From Nocardia alba NBRC 108234 (GTDB lineage Bacteria > Actinomycetota > Actinomycetes > Mycobacteriales > Mycobacteriaceae): a stretch of 33,319 nt of DNA. The stretch is taken from NCBI RefSeq assembly GCF_001612665.1, contig NZ_BDAX01000020.1:1-33319 (forward strand), read 5' to 3'. Within the stretch, counting starts at the first letter, position 1, and the number at the start of each line of letters is the position of its first letter. The notes under the pieces were generated by a model that searched no databases, was not told the origin of the DNA, and saw only the letters and a program-made list of their open reading frames with translations. Below are positions 22,419 to 30,920 of the stretch, one piece after another. A program made the translations under genes and the position numbers.

Positions 22419-25217
22419 GTGGACGACGACCGGAGCTCGGAAAAGCTGGCCGACGCACTGCGCGCGCGGATCGACTGCCCCGTCGACGCGTCGGTGCGCA
22501 GACGCGTCGAATACTCCGCCGACGCTTCCAACTACCGCGTTCGGCCCGCCATGGTCGTGTTTCCCCACTGCGAGGACGATGCCGCCGCCGCCGTGAGCTT
22601 CGCGCGCGAGAACGGGCTGTCGGTCACCGCGCGCGGCGCGGGCACCTCGGTCGCGGGCAATGCCATCGGCCCCGGCATCGTGCTGGATTTCAGTCGGCAC
22701 ATGAACGCCGTGCTCGCGGTCGACGTCGAGGCGCGCACCGCGCTCGTGCAGCCGGGCGTGGTGCTGTCGGATCTACAACGGCGGCTGTGCCCGCACGGAT
22801 TGCGTTTCGGGCCGGATCCATCGACGCAGGACCGTTGCACCATGGGCGGGATGATCGGCAACAACGCGTGCGGACCGCACGCGTTGGCCTGGGGCCGCAC
22901 CTCCGATACGGTTCGTGAGCTGCGCGTACTCGATGGCACGGGGGCGCGCCGGACCCTCGGCGCGGACCTGGCGGCGGTGCCGGGATTGGCGGAGTTCACC
23001 ACCAGGAACCTGGCCGTGCTGCGCACCGAACTCGGACGGTTCGATCGTCAGGCGTCCGGCTACGGGCTGGAACACCTACTGCCGGAACGTGGTTCGTCGG
23101 CGGCTCAGGCATTCGTCGGGTCCGAGGGGACCTGTGGACTGCTGACGCACGCGCGGGTCGCGCTCACGCCGGTGCCCGCCGCGACCGTCCTCACGGTGCT
23201 CGGCTACCCCGATATCGCCTCCGCCGCGGACGATATCGCCGCGATCATCGGCTGCGCGCCGATCGCGGTCGAGGGCATCGACGCCGGTCTCGTCGATGTG
23301 GTCCGCGCGCATCGGGGGACCGTGCCCGAGCTGCCGCGCGGACGCGGCTGGCTGTTCGTCGAAACCGCGGGAGCGAGCCCGGCCGAGGCGCTGGCCGGGG
23401 CCCGGCGACTGTGCGCGGTCAGCCATGCCGACGATCACCGGATCGTCACCGATCCGTTCGCCACGGCCGCGCTGTGGCGCATCCGGGCCGACGGCGCAGG
23501 CCTGGCCGGCCGAACCCCCGACGGGCAGCCCGCGTGGCCGGGGTGGGAGGACGCCGCTGTCCCACCGGCGAACCTGGGCGCGTATCTGCGCGAATTCGCC
23601 ACGCTCACCACCGAATACGACGTGCGGGGACTGCTGTACGGGCACATCGGCGACGGTTGCATCCACGTCCGCCTCGACTTCCCGATCACCGACGCGCCAC
23701 GGCGATTTCGCGCCTTCCTCTTCGATGCCGCCGAACTCGTTGTGCGCCACGGCGGGTCGCTCTCGGGCGAACACGGCGACGGCCGCGCCAGATCCGAACT
23801 GCTCGAGGTGATGTACTCCCCCGCTGCCCGCGCGGCCTTCGCGGGCTTCAAGTCCCTGTTCGATCCCGACGACATCCTCAACCCCGGCGTCCTCGTCGCC
23901 CCGAATCCCGTCGACGCCGACCTGCGGGTCGCCGGTCTCGTCCGCGTCCCCGCACACGGTTTCGCCCTGGCCGCCGACTCCGGCGATCTATCCACAGCTG
24001 TGCACAGATGTGTAGGAATCGGCAAGTGCCGCACGGACACTCGGGGGTCCGGCGGTTTCATGTGTCCCTCGTACCTGGCTACCGCCGACGAGAAGGACAC
24101 CACCCGCGCGCGGGCCAGAGTGCTCCAGGAGGTCGTCCGCGGTGAACTGGACTGGCGTGCGCCCGCGGTCGAGGAATCGCTCGACCTCTGTCTCTCGTGC
24201 AAGGCCTGCGCCGCCGACTGCCCCGCGGGCGTCGACATGGCCACCTACAAATCCGAGGCGCTGTATCGCCGCTACCGCGGACGCTTGCGTCCGCTGGATC
24301 ACTATGTCCTCGGCCGGCTTCCGCGCTGGCTCGCCATCGCCGTGCGCGTCCCGCGCCTGGCCAACGCCATCGCCGCCCGGACGCACCTGCGCCGCGCGGG
24401 CATGCGCCTGGTCGGAATCGACCCGAGACGGGCAGCGCCGCGCCTTGCCCCGAAGTCGTTCCGCCGATCGTTCGACGGCGACGACCGCACCGGTACCGCT
24501 GAGGTCATGCTGTGGATCGACACCTTCACCGACACCTTCGATCCGGAAAACGCCGCCGCCGCCACGCAACTGATCGAACAACTCGGTTATCGCGTGCGCA
24601 TTCCCGACAACCGGGTCTGCTGCGGTCTCACCTGGATCAGCACCGGCCAACTGGACGGCGCTCGCACCCGGCTGCGCGCCACCGTGGACGCACTGGCCGC
24701 CCATGTGGCGGCGGGTGGGCTGATCGTCGGCCTCGAACCATCGTGTACCGCCACCCTGCGCGCCGACCTCCCCGAACTGCTCCCCGACGATCCGCGAGCC
24801 CGACAGGTCGCGGCTTCGGTCCGCACCCTCGCCGAGTTCCTGCTCTCGCACCCCACCTGGCAACCACCCCGTCGACCGCACGACACCGTGATCGTCCAAC
24901 CGCACTGCCACCAGCACGCGGTAGGTGGCTTCGACGCCGAACGCCGAATTCTGGCCGCGATGGGCGTCACCGTCGAGGAACTGGCGGGCTGCTGTGGCCT
25001 GGCGGGCAACTTCGGCATGCAGCGCGGCCACTACGACATCTCGGTCGCGGTCGCCGAGAACGCCCTGCTCCCGGCGTTGCGAAACGCCCCGCCGAACGCG
25101 GTCCTGCTGGCCGACGGCTTCTCCTGCCGAACCCAGGCCGACCAACTCGGCCACACCCCCGGCCTGCATCTGGCCAGATACCTGCTCGCTCGCCCGGGCG
25201 GACCGGCTGCCGATTGA
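22419..25217 (+). CDS. Fused FAD-linked oxidase and Fe-S protein, D-2-hydroxyacid dehydrogenase type
   Basis: 932 residues combining GlcD-like and GlcF-like halves, as in YdiJ-type D-2-hydroxyglutarate or D-lactate dehydrogenases. The FAD-binding-4 domain contains RGAGTSVAG at 72-80 and CTMGGMIGNNACG at 140-152; the FAD-oxidase C domain runs to about 520 (GHIGDGCIH, SGEHGDG). The Fe-S part has a variant first cluster motif (C531, C537, C549-Pro) and a classical one (C591, C594, C597, C601-Pro). Two cysteine-rich CCG segments follow, CCGLTW and GCCGLAGNFGM. It should oxidise a D-2-hydroxyacid and pass electrons via Fe-S to a quinone or carrier; the exact substrate is not determined. The GTG start lacks a Shine-Dalgarno. 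AlkA follows within 30 bases but has its own -10-like hexamer. Confidence 0.9.
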   Translation: MDDDRSSEKLADALRARIDCPVDASVRRRVEYSADASNYRVRPAMVVFPHCEDDAAAAVSFARENGLSVTARGAGTSVAGNAIGPGIVLDFSRHMNAVLAVDVEARTALVQPGVVLSDLQRRLCPHGLRFGPDPSTQDRCTMGGMIGNNACGPHALAWGRTSDTVRELRVLDGTGARRTLGADLAAVPGLAEFTTRNLAVLRTELGRFDRQASGYGLEHLLPERGSSAAQAFVGSEGTCGLLTHARVALTPVPAATVLTVLGYPDIASAADDIAAIIGCAPIAVEGIDAGLVDVVRAHRGTVPELPRGRGWLFVETAGASPAEALAGARRLCAVSHADDHRIVTDPFATAALWRIRADGAGLAGRTPDGQPAWPGWEDAAVPPANLGAYLREFATLTTEYDVRGLLYGHIGDGCIHVRLDFPITDAPRRFRAFLFDAAELVVRHGGSLSGEHGDGRARSELLEVMYSPAARAAFAGFKSLFDPDDILNPGVLVAPNPVDADLRVAGLVRVPAHGFALAADSGDLSTAVHRCVGIGKCRTDTRGSGGFMCPSYLATADEKDTTRARARVLQEVVRGELDWRAPAVEESLDLCLSCKACAADCPAGVDMATYKSEALYRRYRGRLRPLDHYVLGRLPRWLAIAVRVPRLANAIAARTHLRRAGMRLVGIDPRRAAPRLAPKSFRRSFDGDDRTGTAEVMLWIDTFTDTFDPENAAAATQLIEQLGYRVRIPDNRVCCGLTWISTGQLDGARTRLRATVDALAAHVAAGGLIVGLEPSCTATLRADLPELLPDDPRARQVAASVRTLAEFLLSHPTWQPPRRPHDTVIVQPHCHQHAVGGFDAERRILAAMGVTVEELAGCCGLAGNFGMQRGHYDISVAVAENALLPALRNAPPNAVLLADGFSCRTQADQLGHTPGLHLARYLLARPGGPAAD

Positions 25218-25232
25218 CGCCGGTCACAGGCG

Positions 25233-25238
25233 CACAAT
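25233..25238 (+). promoter_or_regulatory. Candidate -10 box, leaderless glycosylase transcript
   Basis: CACAAT (4 of 6 to TATAAT) ends six bases before the ATG at 25245, which has no Shine-Dalgarno. The layout repeats that of the preceding gene. Readthrough from upstream is equally possible. Confidence 0.3.
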
Positions 25239-25244
25239 GGTCGA

Positions 25245-26192
25245 ATGCGTGACCAGACCCTGGACCCGGACCTGGCCTCGGCCTGCCTGTCCAGGACCGT
25301 CCGGTCGAGCAGGCCCTTCGATGTCGGCATCACCGTGTCGCCCCTGCGTCGCGGTGGTGGCGATCCCTGCCACCACGTCGGCCCGGACGGCAGCCACTGG
25401 CACGCCTCGCGGATGCCGACCGGCGTGGTCACCTACCGGCTGACCCAGGACGGTCGTGACGGCGCCGCCGCCCACGCCTGGGGCCCCGGAGCGGAGGAAT
25501 TCCTGGCCGGTCTCGACCGGATGCTCTGCCTCGAGGAAGACCTCGACGACTTCGCCCCCGAACACCCCATCCTGGCCGAGGCCCACCGCATGGTTCCCGG
25601 CCTGCGCATGCTGAAGACCGGCCTGGTGCTGGAATCGCTGATCCCGGCCATCCTCGAACAGAAGGTGCACACGAAGTCGTCGTTCGCGGCCTGGCGCACC
25701 CTGGTTCGTGAGTTCGGGACGAAGGCGCCGGGCCCGGCGCCCACCGGCCTGATGGTGGCACCGGACGCCGAGACCTGGCGACTGATCCCGTCGTGGAAGT
25801 ACCACCGGGCCAATGTCGGGCCGCAGCGCGCGCAGACCATCGTGCGCGCGGCCCGAGTCGCCGACTCGATCGAACGCACCGCCACCGTCGAACCGGGCGA
25901 GGCCGCGCGACGGTTGCGCAGCCTGCCCGGCATCGGTGTGTGGACGGTGGCCGAGACCGCGCAGCGCGCCTTCGGCGACGCCGATGCCCTCTCGGTCGGT
26001 GACTATCACCTCGCCGCCGTCGTCGGCTGGAGCCTGCTCGGCCACCCGATCGACGACGACGCGATGATCGAATACCTACGACCGCTACAACCCCACCGCT
26101 ACCGCGCGGTGCGACTGCTCGGGCTCAGTGGGCAGGCACGCAAACCGAAATTCGGCCCACGTGACCCGATCACCGACCACCGACATCGCTAG
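25245..26192 (+). CDS. AlkA-type DNA-3-methyladenine glycosylase
   Basis: 315 residues of the HhH-GPD superfamily. The helix-hairpin-helix is LPGIGVWTVAETAQRAFG starting at residue 227, followed by the GPD loop with the catalytic Asp253 in SVGDYH. The middle region LESLIPAILEQKVHTKSSFAAW matches the conserved EQQVS-type region of glycosylases in this group, with Lys in place of the second Gln. There are no Fe-S cysteines at the C-terminus, which excludes Nth/MutY. It should remove alkylated bases from DNA. The chosen ATG is the first codon of the frame without overlapping the upstream gene. Its stop codon shares the palindrome CTAG with the stop of the convergent small gene. Confidence 0.87.
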   Translation: MRDQTLDPDLASACLSRTVRSSRPFDVGITVSPLRRGGGDPCHHVGPDGSHWHASRMPTGVVTYRLTQDGRDGAAAHAWGPGAEEFLAGLDRMLCLEEDLDDFAPEHPILAEAHRMVPGLRMLKTGLVLESLIPAILEQKVHTKSSFAAWRTLVREFGTKAPGPAPTGLMVAPDAETWRLIPSWKYHRANVGPQRAQTIVRAARVADSIERTATVEPGEAARRLRSLPGIGVWTVAETAQRAFGDADALSVGDYHLAAVVGWSLLGHPIDDDAMIEYLRPLQPHRYRAVRLLGLSGQARKPKFGPRDPITDHRHR

Positions 26193-26395
26193 CGGGTCGC
26201 GCGCGCGTCCAGGACGCAGCGACCCGCTTCGACGAGGGTGTTGCGCGCCCGTCTGCGCACCCGACACTCTTCGACCGTGCAGTCGAGGTGTAGTTGCATG
26301 GCGGCATGGGCTTGGTAGGGCTCCATCGGACCGGGATCGATGGAGCAACTCATCAGTGCTGTGGCGATGCGCATGTTCACTTCGCTCAATTGCAT
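26189..26395 (-). CDS. Small Cys-containing protein of unknown function
   Basis: 68 residues. No family is recognised, but the chain looks real: MQLSEVNMRIATALMSCSIDPG, then DCTVEECRVRRRARNTLVEAGR and a short basic end. Cys at 17, 39, 44 and 59 and a run of Arg suggest a compact helical, perhaps nucleic-acid-binding protein. Neither the ATG at 26395 nor the ATG at 26374 has a strong ribosome binding site, so the start is uncertain. The stop codon overlaps that of the AlkA gene. It is divergent from the HTH-DUF397 operon. Confidence 0.5.
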   Translation of the reverse strand: MQLSEVNMRIATALMSCSIDPGPMEPYQAHAAMQLHLDCTVEECRVRRRARNTLVEAGRCVLDARATR

Positions 26396-26578
26396 GACAA
26401 CAGCACAGCACGCAAATGCCCGGCTAACGGGCAGTACACGCGCGAAAGGAGTGATTTACCGCGAATTCCCAGCACGACATCCATGGGGGAGTGCAGGATT
26501 CCCCACACTGGACGGAAATCCACTGCCGCGGCGGGGCCTGGCGGGGTGATGGCTATGCGACACAGAAGGAGTGGGGCT

Positions 26579-27493
26579 GTGGCAGCTGACGCATCGAACA
26601 GAACAGGCGGGCAGGCGGGCGCCTCCTCTACCCTGCCGCGCCGCCAACTCGGCCGCTACCTGCGTGACTGGCGCACCAAGGCCGGACTCACCATCGCCGA
26701 GGCGGCCCGGCTGATGGAATGGGGCGCGAGCACCCTGCAGCGACTGGAAAAGGGGCAGGCCGACCGCATCCGGACCATCGACATCCACGAACTGTGCCGG
26801 ATCTACGGCATTCCCGACGATCTCGCCGAAGGGTTCGCCGGTCTCGCGCAGCAGGCCGCCGTGAAGAGTTGGTGGCACGCCTACGGCGATTTGATACCGG
26901 AGAACTTCGATATCTATGTGGGCTTGGAGGCATCGGCGCAGCGGTTGCGCGCCTACCAGTCCGAGCTCGTCCCCGGTCTGCTGCAGACCGCGGAATACGC
27001 TCGCGCGCTGAATCATCTGGGCTTTCCCCAGGATTCGGCCGACGAGCTCGATCGGCGGGTTGCCCTACGGCTGCAACGTCAGACGCTCATCACCCGCAAG
27101 CATTTGCCCGCCGAGATCGATGTGATTCTGCACGAATCGGTATTGCGCACCATCGTCGGTGATGCGATGGTGATGGCTGCGCAGTTGCGACATCTCGCCG
27201 ACGGAAGCACCCGAAGTAATGTCGCACTGCGTATCCTGCCGTTTACCGCCGGTGTTCCACTCGGAGTCTCGACCGGACCTTTCACGGTTCTCGAGTTCGG
27301 CACCGACGGTAAGGGGCAACCGGTCGAACCGCCGGTTGTGTACGCAGAAGGCTTTACCGGTGATCTCTACCTGGAACGACGCGCGGATGTTCGAAGGTAT
27401 GACCGGGCTCATGAATGCCTCCAGCGTCAAGCGCTGGACATCCAACCGACTAGAGACCTGCTACAGCGGGTCGCGAAGGAGTATGTGGCATGA
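26579..27493 (+). CDS. XRE-family helix-turn-helix regulator with DUF5753
   Basis: 304 residues from the GTG at 26579, which has AAGGAG 7 bases upstream; an ATG at 26549 in the same frame has no such site. The XRE-type HTH lies at about 24-78 (GRYLRDWRTKAGLTIAEAARLMEWGASTLQRLEKG, split here as two helices and a recognition segment). DUF5753 covers the rest, with the typical segments ELVPGLLQTAEYARAL, HESVLRTIVGD and RILPFTAGV. This is the WhiJ-like regulator class abundant in sporulating and related actinobacteria, which works with small DUF397 partners. The next gene overlaps its stop codon by four bases. Confidence 0.92.
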   Translation: MAADASNRTGGQAGASSTLPRRQLGRYLRDWRTKAGLTIAEAARLMEWGASTLQRLEKGQADRIRTIDIHELCRIYGIPDDLAEGFAGLAQQAAVKSWWHAYGDLIPENFDIYVGLEASAQRLRAYQSELVPGLLQTAEYARALNHLGFPQDSADELDRRVALRLQRQTLITRKHLPAEIDVILHESVLRTIVGDAMVMAAQLRHLADGSTRSNVALRILPFTAGVPLGVSTGPFTVLEFGTDGKGQPVEPPVVYAEGFTGDLYLERRADVRRYDRAHECLQRQALDIQPTRDLLQRVAKEYVA

Positions 27494-27690
27494 GTTTCGA
27501 TCTAGTCGACGCACACTGGTTCAAGAGCACCCGCAGCGGTGCGGGCAAGGATTGCGTCGAAGTAGCCTTCCTGTTCGGTGGGCATGTCGGGGTGCGCGAC
27601 AGCAAGAACCCCGCCGGTCCCGCCCTGGTCTTCGACGGCGATAGCTGGGATGCATTCACCCGTGGTATCGACACCGGCGCGTTCGCGTGA
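27490..27690 (+). CDS. DUF397 protein, first of two
   Basis: 66 residues, the usual size of DUF397. The sequence shows the full family pattern: W-x-K-S-x-R-S near residue 10, CVEVAF at 23-28, the motif VRDSKNPAGPALVF at 36-49 and a final W-x-AF segment. It has its own ribosome binding site (GAAGGAG) inside the end of the regulator gene and starts within the regulator stop (ATGA). DUF397 proteins pair with DUF5753 regulators and are thought to modulate them, as in the BldB/WhiJ systems of Streptomyces. The biochemical mode is unknown. Confidence 0.92.
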   Translation: MSFDLVDAHWFKSTRSGAGKDCVEVAFLFGGHVGVRDSKNPAGPALVFDGDSWDAFTRGIDTGAFA

Positions 27691-27896
27691 ACACCAAGCG
27701 CGACATCGACACCGCCGACGCCACCTGGCTGCGGGCGGGCACCGCTGACGGCAGCGTGGAGGTTGCCATGCTGGCCGACGGGTACGTCGCCCTGCGCGAC
27801 AGCAAGAATCCCGGCGGCCCGGTGTTGATCTTCACCCCGAGTGAATGGACCGCGTTCACCGCGGGCGTACACGACGGCGAGTTCGATCGTCCTTGA
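27687..27896 (+). CDS. DUF397 protein, second of two
   Basis: 69 residues, overlapping the first DUF397 stop (GTGA). It shares LRDSKNPGGPVLIF and the final EWTAFTAGVHDGEF with its neighbour, so the pair probably arose by tandem duplication. The N-terminal part is different: the usual Trp is kept (ATWLRAG), but the Cys before VEVA is replaced by Ser. It should belong to the same regulatory unit as the HTH protein upstream. Confidence 0.9.
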   Translation: MNTKRDIDTADATWLRAGTADGSVEVAMLADGYVALRDSKNPGGPVLIFTPSEWTAFTAGVHDGEFDRP

Positions 27897-27918
27897 TCCT
27901 GTTAGATCACAGAACGAT
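27886..27918 (+). terminator. Weak imperfect hairpin after the DUF397 genes
   Basis: ATCGT, TGATC, loop CTGTTA, GATCA, ACGAT form a two-part stem interrupted by a small internal loop. It overlaps the last codons of the second DUF397 gene and has no T-tract. It could end the operon, but the evidence is modest. Confidence 0.3.
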
Positions 27919-27995
27919 AGAGTTTCGGCATAGGGCGAGGTTTGATGCTGTGTCGGATCGGGTAACCCGGGTATATGGACCGAGGGTTGAAGAAA

Positions 27996-28172
27996 ATGCC
28001 ACCCCGGTACCGGAGGCTAGCGCCTGAGGACGGGGTGGAACGCCTGATCGTGATACTGCTGTTCGCGGTATCGTCGATCGGAATCTACGTACTCACCAGC
28101 TCTTTGCTGTCAGCGCTGTTCATCGGATTACTGGTCGGATTAGTCGCTGTGGGTACTGTCGCTGTCTTGTAG
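27996..28172 (+). CDS. Small two-helix membrane protein of unknown function
   Basis: 58 residues from the ATG at 27996, which follows GAGGG by 9 bases; an ATG at 27975 would add seven residues. After a basic, soluble start (MPPRYRRLAPEDGVERL) the chain is hydrophobic to the end, with two probable membrane helices around 18-33 and 38-57. No family is recognised. A -10-like TATATG lies at 27972-27977. It follows the DUF397 operon by about 100 bases and ends at the hairpin shared with the sdh operon. It may be a real small membrane protein or a chance frame. Confidence 0.45.
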   Translation: MPPRYRRLAPEDGVERLIVILLFAVSSIGIYVLTSSLLSALFIGLLVGLVAVGTVAVL

Positions 28173-28178
28173 ACAGCT

Positions 28179-28210
28179 GTCGCTGCGGGGTTTCGGGGCC
28201 CCGCAGCGAC
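28179..28210. terminator. Bidirectional terminator at the end of the sdh operon
   Basis: Perfect 12-bp arms (GTCGCTGCGGGG and CCCCGCAGCGAC) enclose an 8-base loop. It lies 8 bases past the sdhB stop, read on the minus strand, and 6 bases past the small membrane gene on the plus strand. Confidence 0.75.
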
Positions 28211-28218
28211 ACCCGTTC

Positions 28219-28965
28219 CTACCGCCTGAAGAGTTTATTGCCGAGCCAGACAATCGGGTCGTAGCGCTGATCCACGACCCGTTCCTTCAAAGGGATCAAC
28301 GCGTTGTCGGTGATCTTGATGTGCTCGGGGCATACGTCCGTGCAGCACTTGGTGATATTGCAATAGCCCAAACCTGCTTCCTCCTGGGCCATTTCGCGAC
28401 GATCCCGCGTGTCGAGCGGGTGCATCTCCAACTCTGTGATACGCATCAGATAACGCGGGCCCGCGAAGGCTGTCTTGTTCTCCTCGTGATCACGCACCAC
28501 ATGGCAGGTGTCCTGACAGAGGAAGCACTCGATGCACTTGCGGAACTCCTGGGAGCGTTCCACGTCCACCTGCTTCATTCGGTACTCGCCCGGTGCGAGA
28601 CCCGCGGGTGGCGCGAAAGATGGTATTTCCCGCGCTTTTTCGTAGTTGAACGAGACGTCGGTGACCAGATCCTTGATGATCGGAAACGTCCGCATCGGGG
28701 TAACGGTGATGACCTCGTCCGTCGCGAATGTCGACATCCGCGTCATACACAGCAGGCGCGGGCGGCCGTTCACCTCCGCCGAACACGAACCACACTTGCC
28801 CGCTTTGCAATTCCAGCGAACAGCGAGATCGGGAGTCTGGGTGGCCTGGAGGCGATGGATGATGTCGAGCACCACTTCGCCCTCGTTCACCGCTACCGTG
28901 TAGTTCTCGAGGCTGCCGCCGTCGATGTCGCCGCGCCAGACCCGGAACCGGGCGTCGTATCCCAT
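28219..28965 (-). CDS. sdhB: Succinate dehydrogenase iron-sulphur subunit, Sdh1 type
   Basis: 248 residues, the same length as mycobacterial Rv0247c. The [2Fe-2S] ligands are C53, C58, C61 and C73 (NCKAGKCGSC, then LLCM). The second domain carries C144, C147, C150 and C154 (CIECFLCQDTC) and C202, C208 and C212 (CNITKCCTDVCPE) for the [4Fe-4S] and [3Fe-4S] centres. It carries electrons from the flavoprotein to the quinone site in the membrane anchor. The ATG starts two bases after the sdhA stop, so expression is coupled. The operon order anchor-flavoprotein-iron-sulphur is that of Rv0249c-Rv0248c-Rv0247c. Confidence 0.93.
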   Translation of the reverse strand: MGYDARFRVWRGDIDGGSLENYTVAVNEGEVVLDIIHRLQATQTPDLAVRWNCKAGKCGSCSAEVNGRPRLLCMTRMSTFATDEVITVTPMRTFPIIKDLVTDVSFNYEKAREIPSFAPPAGLAPGEYRMKQVDVERSQEFRKCIECFLCQDTCHVVRDHEENKTAFAGPRYLMRITELEMHPLDTRDRREMAQEEAGLGYCNITKCCTDVCPEHIKITDNALIPLKERVVDQRYDPIVWLGNKLFRR

Positions 28966-28967
28966 GG

Positions 28968-30890
28968 TTACGCCTTTCCCTCGGCTGCCGGGTGCGCAGC
29001 CAATTCTTGCTCGGTGTAGTACTTTTCGAGCTCGCTCAGTTCGAACAGGGCGAGTAGTTCGGCACGCATCGGCGTCTGCTCGGCCGGGGTGACGGTGACG
29101 TCGGGGATCTGGGCGTCCGACGCCGGATCGACGGCGCACACCAGCAGTGTGTTGCGCCAGTCCGGGTTCATGCCGGGGTGATCGTCGCGGGTATGGCCAC
29201 CTCGGCTCTCGGTGCGCAACAGCGCTGCCCGGGCCACACATTCGCTGACGATCAGCATGTTGGCCAGGTCGAGGGCCAGGTGCCAGCCGGGGTTGAACGG
29301 GCGTTTGCCCGTCACCGTCACATTGGCGTAGCGGGCGCGCAGCTCGTTCAGCTTGTCGATCGCCGCGCGGACCTCGTGTTCCTTGCGGATGATGCCGACC
29401 AGGTCGTTCATCGTCTGCTGGAGTTCGGCGTGCAGGGTGTACGGATTCTCGCCGGCACCCTCGGCGGGCGAATCGAACGGCGCCAGCGCGGTTTTCGTGG
29501 CCGCGTCGATATCGGTCTCGGACGGCTTCGGTTTGTCGGTCAGTTGTTGCACGTAGGCCGACGCGCCGAGCCCGGCCCGGCGGCCGAACACCAGCAGGTC
29601 CGACAGCGAGTTGCCGCCGAGCCGGTTGGAGCCGTGCATACCGCCGGAACACTCACCGGCGGCGAACAATCCGGGCACCAGCGCCGCACCGGAATCGGGG
29701 TCCACCTCGATCCCGCCCATCACATAGTGGCAGGTCGGCCCGACTTCCATCGGCTCGGCGGTGATATCCACATCGGCCAGTTCCTTGAACTGATGGTGCA
29801 TCGAGGGCAGCCTGCGGACGATCTCGTCGGCGGGCATGCGCGAGGCGATATCGAGATAGACGCCGCCGTGCTCGGTGCCGCGACCCGCCTTCACCTCCTC
29901 GTTGATCGCCCGCGCCACCTCATCGCGGGGCAGCAGATCGGGTGTGCGGCGCGCGGAATCGTTGTCGCGCAACCACTGATCTGCCTCCTCCTCGGTTTCG
30001 GCGTACTGGCCCTTGAAGACCGCCGGGATGTAGTCGAACATGAACCGCTTGCCCTCGGAGTTCTTCAGCACACCGCCGTCGCCGCGTACGCCCTCGGTGA
30101 CGAGGATGCCCTTCACGCTCGGCGGCCAGACCATGCCGGTGGGGTGGAACTGCAGGAACTCCATATTGATCAGCGTCGCGCCGGAGCGCAGGGCCAGCGC
30201 GTGACCGTCGCCCGTGTACTCCCATGAGTTCGACGTCACCGTGTAGGACTTGCCGATGCCGCCGGTGGCCAACACGATGGCGGGCGCCGTGAACAACACG
30301 AGCCCGCCCGATTCGCGCCAGTAGCCGAACGCGCCAGCGATAGCGCCCGCGTCGGTGAGCAATTCGGTGATCGTGCACTCGGCGAAGACCTTGATCCTGG
30401 CCTCGTAGTCGCCGGTCTGCGCGTAGTCCTCCTGCTGCAACGAAACGATCTTCTGCTGCATCGTGCGGATCAGTTCGAGGCCGGTCCGGTCGCCGACGTG
30501 GGCCAGGCGTGGATAGGTGTGGCCGCCGAAGTTGCGCTGGCTGATCCGGCCGTCGGCGGTCCGATCGAACAGCGCGCCATAGGTTTCCAGTTCCCACACC
30601 CGGTCGGGCGCCTCCTGGGCATGCAGCTCGGCCATGCGCCAGTTGTTGAGGAACTTGCCGCCGCGCATGGTGTCCTTGAAGTGCGTCTGCCAGTTGTCCT
30701 TCTCGTTGGCATTGCCCATCGACGCCGCGCAACCACCCTCGGCCATCACGGTATGCGCCTTGCCGAACAGCGACTTACACACCACCGCCACCGAAAGCCC
30801 TTGTTCGCGTGCCTCGATCACGGCTCGCAGACCCGCGCCGCCCGCCCCGATCACCACGACGTCGTAGTCGTGCCGTTCCACGTCTGGCAT
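28968..30890 (-). CDS. sdhA: Succinate dehydrogenase flavoprotein subunit, Sdh1 type
   Basis: 640 residues. The FAD-binding Rossmann motif VVIGAGGAGLRA is at about 12-23, and His46 in KAHTVMAEGG is the expected covalent FAD attachment site. The catalytic region includes FLQFHPTGMVWP and TEGVRGDGG, and the late TCHYVMGGIEVD and GECSGGMHGSNRLGGNSLSD segments line the active site and FAD. The long C-terminal helical region is typical of the family. It oxidises succinate to fumarate at the inner face of the membrane. GAGGAG lies about 12 bases ahead of the ATG, rather far. The anchor gene ends 30 bases upstream. Confidence 0.95.
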   Translation of the reverse strand: MPDVERHDYDVVVIGAGGAGLRAVIEAREQGLSVAVVCKSLFGKAHTVMAEGGCAASMGNANEKDNWQTHFKDTMRGGKFLNNWRMAELHAQEAPDRVWELETYGALFDRTADGRISQRNFGGHTYPRLAHVGDRTGLELIRTMQQKIVSLQQEDYAQTGDYEARIKVFAECTITELLTDAGAIAGAFGYWRESGGLVLFTAPAIVLATGGIGKSYTVTSNSWEYTGDGHALALRSGATLINMEFLQFHPTGMVWPPSVKGILVTEGVRGDGGVLKNSEGKRFMFDYIPAVFKGQYAETEEEADQWLRDNDSARRTPDLLPRDEVARAINEEVKAGRGTEHGGVYLDIASRMPADEIVRRLPSMHHQFKELADVDITAEPMEVGPTCHYVMGGIEVDPDSGAALVPGLFAAGECSGGMHGSNRLGGNSLSDLLVFGRRAGLGASAYVQQLTDKPKPSETDIDAATKTALAPFDSPAEGAGENPYTLHAELQQTMNDLVGIIRKEHEVRAAIDKLNELRARYANVTVTGKRPFNPGWHLALDLANMLIVSECVARAALLRTESRGGHTRDDHPGMNPDWRNTLLVCAVDPASDAQIPDVTVTPAEQTPMRAELLALFELSELEKYYTEQELAAHPAAEGKA

Positions 30891-30920
30891 TGAAATACAA
30901 GCTCCTCGTGTTGTCGCGGC

